Assembly: GCA_016841745.1 (NCBI GenBank)
Contig: JAENYO010000009.1
Span: forward strand, 48,599 to 112,598
Reading direction: 5' to 3'
Source: Acetomicrobium hydrogeniformans
GTDB lineage: Bacteria > Synergistota > Synergistia > Synergistales > JAFGMB01
Length of the DNA: 64,000 bases
A program made the position numbers and the translations under genes. Position 1 is the stretch's first letter; each line of letters begins with the position of its first letter. Positions 60,706-64,000 of this stretch are shown here, piece after piece. A model generated the notes under the pieces. The model saw nothing but the letters and a program-made list of their open reading frames with translations. It did not search any database and was not told the origin of the DNA.

Positions 60706-62388
60706 GTGTTTGGGAAAAAAGAACTCCAGGAAATTCAGGAATTGAAGCGATCCTATGAAATTGCAGTTGAAAAAGTTTTACTGAAAAATCCTGAAAGAAA
60801 GAAAGAATTCACAACAGTGGGTGGCATACCTCTGAACAGGGTTTACAGTCCAGAAGATATTCAGGATCAGAATTACGGTTCGGATATTGGTTATCCTGGA
60901 GACTATCCTTATACCAGGGGTGTCCAGCCCAATATGTATAGAGGCCGGTTCTGGACTATGAGAATGTATGCCGGATTTTCTACGGCTGAAGAATCTAACA
61001 AGCGATACAGATATCTTCTTGCTCAGGGTGGATCCGGTCTTTCTGTAGCCTTTGACCTACCCACCCAGATAGGTTACGATTCGGATCATCCCATGGCACA
61101 GGGTGAATGCGGAAAAGTAGGGGTTGCCATAGACAGTCTGGCCGACATGGAAACCCTATTTGACCAGATCCCTCTTGATAAAGTATCAACTTCAATGACC
61201 ATAAATGCCCCTGCGGCCGTCCTGCTGGCCATGTATATCTGTGTAGGTGAAAAACAGGGTATATCAATGGACAGACTCTCCGGGACCATTCAGAATGATA
61301 TCCTGAAGGAATACATTGCCCGTGGAACCTACATTTTCCCTCCAAAACCCTCTATGCGACTAATTACTGATATATTCGGTTTTTGTAGTGAAAATGTTCC
61401 AAAATGGAATACTATTTCTATTTCCGGGTATCATATAAGAGAAGCTGGAAGTACAGCAGCACAGGAAGTTGCCTTCACACTCGCCGATGCTATAGCATAT
61501 GTTGAGGCTGCCATAAAAGCCGGTCTGGATCCTAATGTATTTGGAAAAAGACTGTCTTTCTTCTTTAATGCACACAATGGGTTCCTCGAAGAGATAGCAA
61601 AGTTCAGGGCAGCCAGGAGAATGTGGGCACAAATAATGAAAACCCGATTTGGCGTAACTGATGCCAAAGCCCAGATGCTTCGATTCCATACTCAGACTGC
61701 AGGGTGTACTCTTACGGCTCAACAGCCGGAAAATAATATTGTTAGAGTTGCATTGCAGGCACTTTCTGCTGTTCTGGGAGGGACACAGTCGTTACACACC
61801 AACAGCATGGATGAAGCCCTTGCTTTGCCTACTGAAAAAAGTGTTGGTATTGCCCTAAAGACACAACAGATAATAGCTCATGAGTCTGGAGTTACAGATA
61901 CAGTTGATCCAATTGCTGGAAGTTATGCCATTGAAGCACTCACCAATGATATTCAGACAATGGCGGAAGAATATATCAGAAAAATAGACGATATGGATGG
62001 GATGTTAGTCGCCATTGAAAAAGGATATGTTCAGAAACAGATTCAGGATGCCGCATATGAATATCAGAAAGCAATTGAAAATGAAGATCTCATAGTAGTA
62101 GGCGTAAACAAGTTTAGAATGAAAGAAGAACGTAGAGATCTTCAGCTTCTCAAAGTTGATGAGTCTGTTGGTCGAATGCAGATATCAAAATTGAAAAAAA
62201 TGAAGGAAACAAGGGATAACATAGCCGTTCAGAATGCACTAGAGGAAGTCAGAACTGCAGCGCGGGACGAATCTCTTAACATGATGCCCCGTATAATTGA
62301 CGCTGTAAAGTGTTATGCTACCGAAGGTGAGATCTGCGGTGTTCTCAGGGAAGAATTCGGAGAATACACTGAAAACATTGTTCTTTAA
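60706..62388 (+). CDS. mcmA1: Methylmalonyl-CoA mutase, large (catalytic) subunit
   Basis: With the B12-binding subunit interconverts succinyl-CoA and methylmalonyl-CoA. The 560 residues cover only the barrel domain: [49 protein letters not shown] and [20 protein letters not shown]. Tyr near residue 78 (PNMY) and Arg near 206 (ARGTY) match residues that, from family knowledge, favour methylmalonyl-CoA over isobutyryl-CoA. The cobalamin domain is on the next gene. The start is GTG 60706 behind AGGGGGAAAG. Confidence 0.95.
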   Translation: MFGKKELQEIQELKRSYEIAVEKVLLKNPERKKEFTTVGGIPLNRVYSPEDIQDQNYGSDIGYPGDYPYTRGVQPNMYRGRFWTMRMYAGFSTAEESNKRYRYLLAQGGSGLSVAFDLPTQIGYDSDHPMAQGECGKVGVAIDSLADMETLFDQIPLDKVSTSMTINAPAAVLLAMYICVGEKQGISMDRLSGTIQNDILKEYIARGTYIFPPKPSMRLITDIFGFCSENVPKWNTISISGYHIREAGSTAAQEVAFTLADAIAYVEAAIKAGLDPNVFGKRLSFFFNAHNGFLEEIAKFRAARRMWAQIMKTRFGVTDAKAQMLRFHTQTAGCTLTAQQPENNIVRVALQALSAVLGGTQSLHTNSMDEALALPTEKSVGIALKTQQIIAHESGVTDTVDPIAGSYAIEALTNDIQTMAEEYIRKIDDMDGMLVAIEKGYVQKQIQDAAYEYQKAIENEDLIVVGVNKFRMKEERRDLQLLKVDESVGRMQISKLKKMKETRDNIAVQNALEEVRTAARDESLNMMPRIIDAVKCYATEGEICGVLREEFGEYTENIVL

Positions 62389-62429
62389 GATCTTTATTTT
62401 AAAAAGATCTCAAGAGGAGGAATATTATC

Positions 62430-62849
62430 ATGGCTGAAGATAAAATCCGCGTTGTCGTTGCCAAGCCTGGCCTGGATGGACATGACAGGGGAGCAAAGGT
62501 GATCGCAAGAGCTCTCAGAGATTCTGGAATGGAGGTTATTTACACAGGCCTTCGCCAGACCCCAGAACAGATTGTCGAAACAGCAATACAGGAAGATGCT
62601 GATGCAATCGGGATTAGTATTCTTTCTGGTGCACATGAATACTATTTTTCTAAGGTAATAGATCTTCTTAAGGAGAAAGAAGCCTCCGATATTATTGTTT
62701 TTGGAGGGGGAGTTATACCTGAAGATGATGTGCCCCATCTTCTTGAAATTGGAGCAGGAGCTATTTTTGGCCCTGGCACGCCTACTACATCATGCTCAGA
62801 GTGGCTTAAAAATGCTGTTAAAGAAAAACGAGCCATGGAGACACGTTAG
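62430..62849 (+). CDS. mcmA2: Methylmalonyl-CoA mutase, small cobalamin-binding subunit
   Basis: 139 residues forming the Rossmann-like B12 domain. DGHDRGAKV near residue 17 supplies the lower-ligand His (DxHxxG), followed by [11 protein letters not shown] and [10 protein letters not shown] and a final [11 protein letters not shown], all family motifs. ATG 62430 has AAGAGGAGG upstream. The 41-base gap to the large subunit and the equal orientation support stoichiometric production. Confidence 0.96.
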   Translation: MAEDKIRVVVAKPGLDGHDRGAKVIARALRDSGMEVIYTGLRQTPEQIVETAIQEDADAIGISILSGAHEYYFSKVIDLLKEKEASDIIVFGGGVIPEDDVPHLLEIGAGAIFGPGTPTTSCSEWLKNAVKEKRAMETR

Positions 62850-62852
62850 AAA

Positions 62853-63794
62853 TTGCAGGGTTTAGTTCAGAAAGCTCTTGGTGGGCACATTCGATCGATT
62901 GCACGAATCATTACAATGGTTGAAAGTGAATCTCCTTATACTGAAGAAATTATGAAACTGATATATCCCCATACTGGGAATGCTCATATTATTGGTATTA
63001 CTGGAAGTCCCGGAGCCGGAAAAAGCACTCTAACGGATAAGCTTATCGATAACTTTAAACAACAGGGGAAGAACGTTGGAGTTATTGCCGTTGACCCTTC
63101 AAGCCCTTTTACTGGTGGGGCTATTCTTGCAGATAGAATAAGGATGCAGAGACATTCAGTGGACCCGAATGTCTATATAAGAAGTATGGGGACCAGAGGA
63201 TCTCTGGGGGGTCTCGCAAAATCAACATATGAGGCAGCTATGATTCTTGATGCTTGCGGTAAGGATGTAATATTTATTGAAACTGTTGGAGTTGGTCAGT
63301 CGGAAATAGATATTGTCAAGATCGCTGACAGCGTATGTCTTATACTTGTTCCAGGGATGGGCGATGATATACAGATAATGAAAGCAGGAATTATGGAAAT
63401 TGCAGATGTTTTCGTCGTCAATAAGGCAGACAGGGATGGTTTTGAACGAGTTGTAGCGGAAGTCAGAATAATGCTGGATCTGGTAAAACATGGAAACTGG
63501 ACCCCTCCTGTACTTACAACCGTTGCAGAAAAAGCAAAAGGACTTCCAGAACTGACACAGAGCCTGATGGACCACGGGAAATTCCTTTCTGAATCAAGAG
63601 AAGGTTTGGATAAAAAATTAAAAAGAATCACAATAGAAGTGGAAGAGATACTCCAGCGAGAGATAGCCCGATTTACAGAAAGAACATGGAAAGAAAACTG
63701 CACCCCGGAACTTCTTGATTCATTGCTGGCCAAAAAAACAGACCCTTATACAGTTGCCGGGAAGATACTGGAAATGGTATTTGTAAATAATTGA
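62853..63794 (+). CDS. meaB: MeaB/ArgK-type GTPase, mutase chaperone
   Basis: G-protein chaperone that gates B12 delivery to methylmalonyl-CoA mutase and protects it. Walker A is [14 protein letters not shown] (near residue 54), with [19 protein letters not shown] as the switch segment, [11 protein letters not shown] and NKADRDG. Length is 313 residues. The start is TTG 62853, three bases after the small subunit; GGAG at 62837 is somewhat distant. No epimerase gene lies between it and the next gene. Confidence 0.95.
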   Translation: MQGLVQKALGGHIRSIARIITMVESESPYTEEIMKLIYPHTGNAHIIGITGSPGAGKSTLTDKLIDNFKQQGKNVGVIAVDPSSPFTGGAILADRIRMQRHSVDPNVYIRSMGTRGSLGGLAKSTYEAAMILDACGKDVIFIETVGVGQSEIDIVKIADSVCLILVPGMGDDIQIMKAGIMEIADVFVVNKADRDGFERVVAEVRIMLDLVKHGNWTPPVLTTVAEKAKGLPELTQSLMDHGKFLSESREGLDKKLKRITIEVEEILQREIARFTERTWKENCTPELLDSLLAKKTDPYTVAGKILEMVFVNN

Positions 63795-63831
63795 TCTTCA
63801 TAATCTTTCTATAAGGAGGAATGCGAAGGCC

Positions 63832-64000
63832 ATGTCAGAGAGACATATAGACGAACTTTGCGAGCAATTGGAGACGAAGCGTGAGCAGGTCCGCGAGGGA
63901 GGCGGGCAAAAGGCAATAGATAAGCAGAAGGCGAAGGGAAAGTTAACGGCCCGGGAGAGGATAGATCTATTACTTGACGGAGGCAGTTTTATAGAGATAG
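63832..64000 (+). CDS. Carboxyltransferase subunit of a biotin-dependent acyl-CoA carboxylase or decarboxylase, N-terminus only
   Basis: 56 codons are visible, from ATG 63832 behind AAGGAGGA. They read as the N-terminal part of a carboxyl transferase: a charged helix, [18 protein letters not shown] and GGSFIEI, typical of PccB/MmdA. Next to methylmalonyl-CoA mutase this suggests methylmalonyl-CoA decarboxylase (possibly Na+-pumping) or propionyl-CoA carboxylase. The window cuts it, so the two cannot be told apart. The visible part is markedly richer in G and C at third positions than its neighbours. Confidence 0.9.
   Translation, partial: MSERHIDELCEQLETKREQVREGGGQKAIDKQKAKGKLTARERIDLLLDGGSFIEI

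Overview
The window reads as ordinary chromosome of an anaerobic bacterium with moderate-to-low GC. My best placement is Synergistota (an Aminobacterium- or Dethiosulfovibrio-like amino-acid fermenter). This is inferred from the combination of a bacterial V/A-type ATPase operon, a DUF3798-type ABC transporter, a DUF1850 plus fused TRAP permease pair, RqcH, split methylmalonyl-CoA mutase subunits, and frequent TTG/GTG starts behind strong GGAGG ribosome binding sites. No rRNA, phage, insertion sequence or CRISPR array is visible. Almost every gene lies on the + strand; only cysS (left edge, partial) and rqcH are on the - strand.

Layout: (1) 1-7.1 kb: divergent cysS, then uvrC-ribD-ribE-ribBA-ribH-serS as a tightly packed run, with the riboflavin genes coupled to DNA repair and no FMN riboswitch. 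(2) 7.2-21.5 kb: a membrane/TagA glycosyltransferase fusion, a CBS-domain protein, a complete V-type ATPase operon in the order G-like stalk, I, K, E, C, F, A, B, D, then rlmH, ebfC, recR, a PIN-TRAM membrane protein and fused ispDF. (3) 21.7-31.1 kb: guaB, then the rimP-nusA-ylxR-ylxQ-infB-ylxP-rbfA-nrnA-truB-ribF translation operon, headed by a promoter and a leader terminator. (4) 31.1-34.7 kb: tRNA-Arg(CCT), a structured RNA-like stretch ending in a terminator, about 600 bases with little content, then DUF1850 and a fused TRAP permease without its binding protein. (5) 34.8-41.5 kb: ileS, a DksA-type zinc finger gene, an RluD-type pseudouridine synthase, convergent rqcH, and a seven-tRNA operon (Ala, Pro, Gly, Arg, His, Arg, Lys) with a consensus promoter and a terminator. 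(6) 41.6-47.3 kb: an ABC import system (binding protein, double ATPase, two permeases, small anchored protein) of unknown substrate. (7) 47.5-60.1 kb: tRNA-Leu, tig-clpP-clpX-lon-engB, valS-folC, a YfiH/LACC1-type protein and a Gfo/Idh/MocA oxidoreductase. (8) 60.2-64 kb: a small membrane protein, then both methylmalonyl-CoA mutase subunits, the MeaB chaperone and the start of a biotin-dependent carboxyltransferase, which the window cuts.

How it fits together: the c-ring subunit of the ATPase carries a glutamine and a Glu-Thr pair resembling the Na+ site of Na+-coupled rings, and the window ends in a carboxyltransferase next to methylmalonyl-CoA mutase that could belong to a Na+-pumping decarboxylase. 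A sodium-based energy economy is a reasonable inference but is not proven here. The least explained items are the DUF3798 transporter with its palindrome next to the promoter, the degenerate-WecA/TagA fusion, the shortened UvrC, the structured region after tRNA-Arg, and a perfect GC-rich hairpin inside folC.
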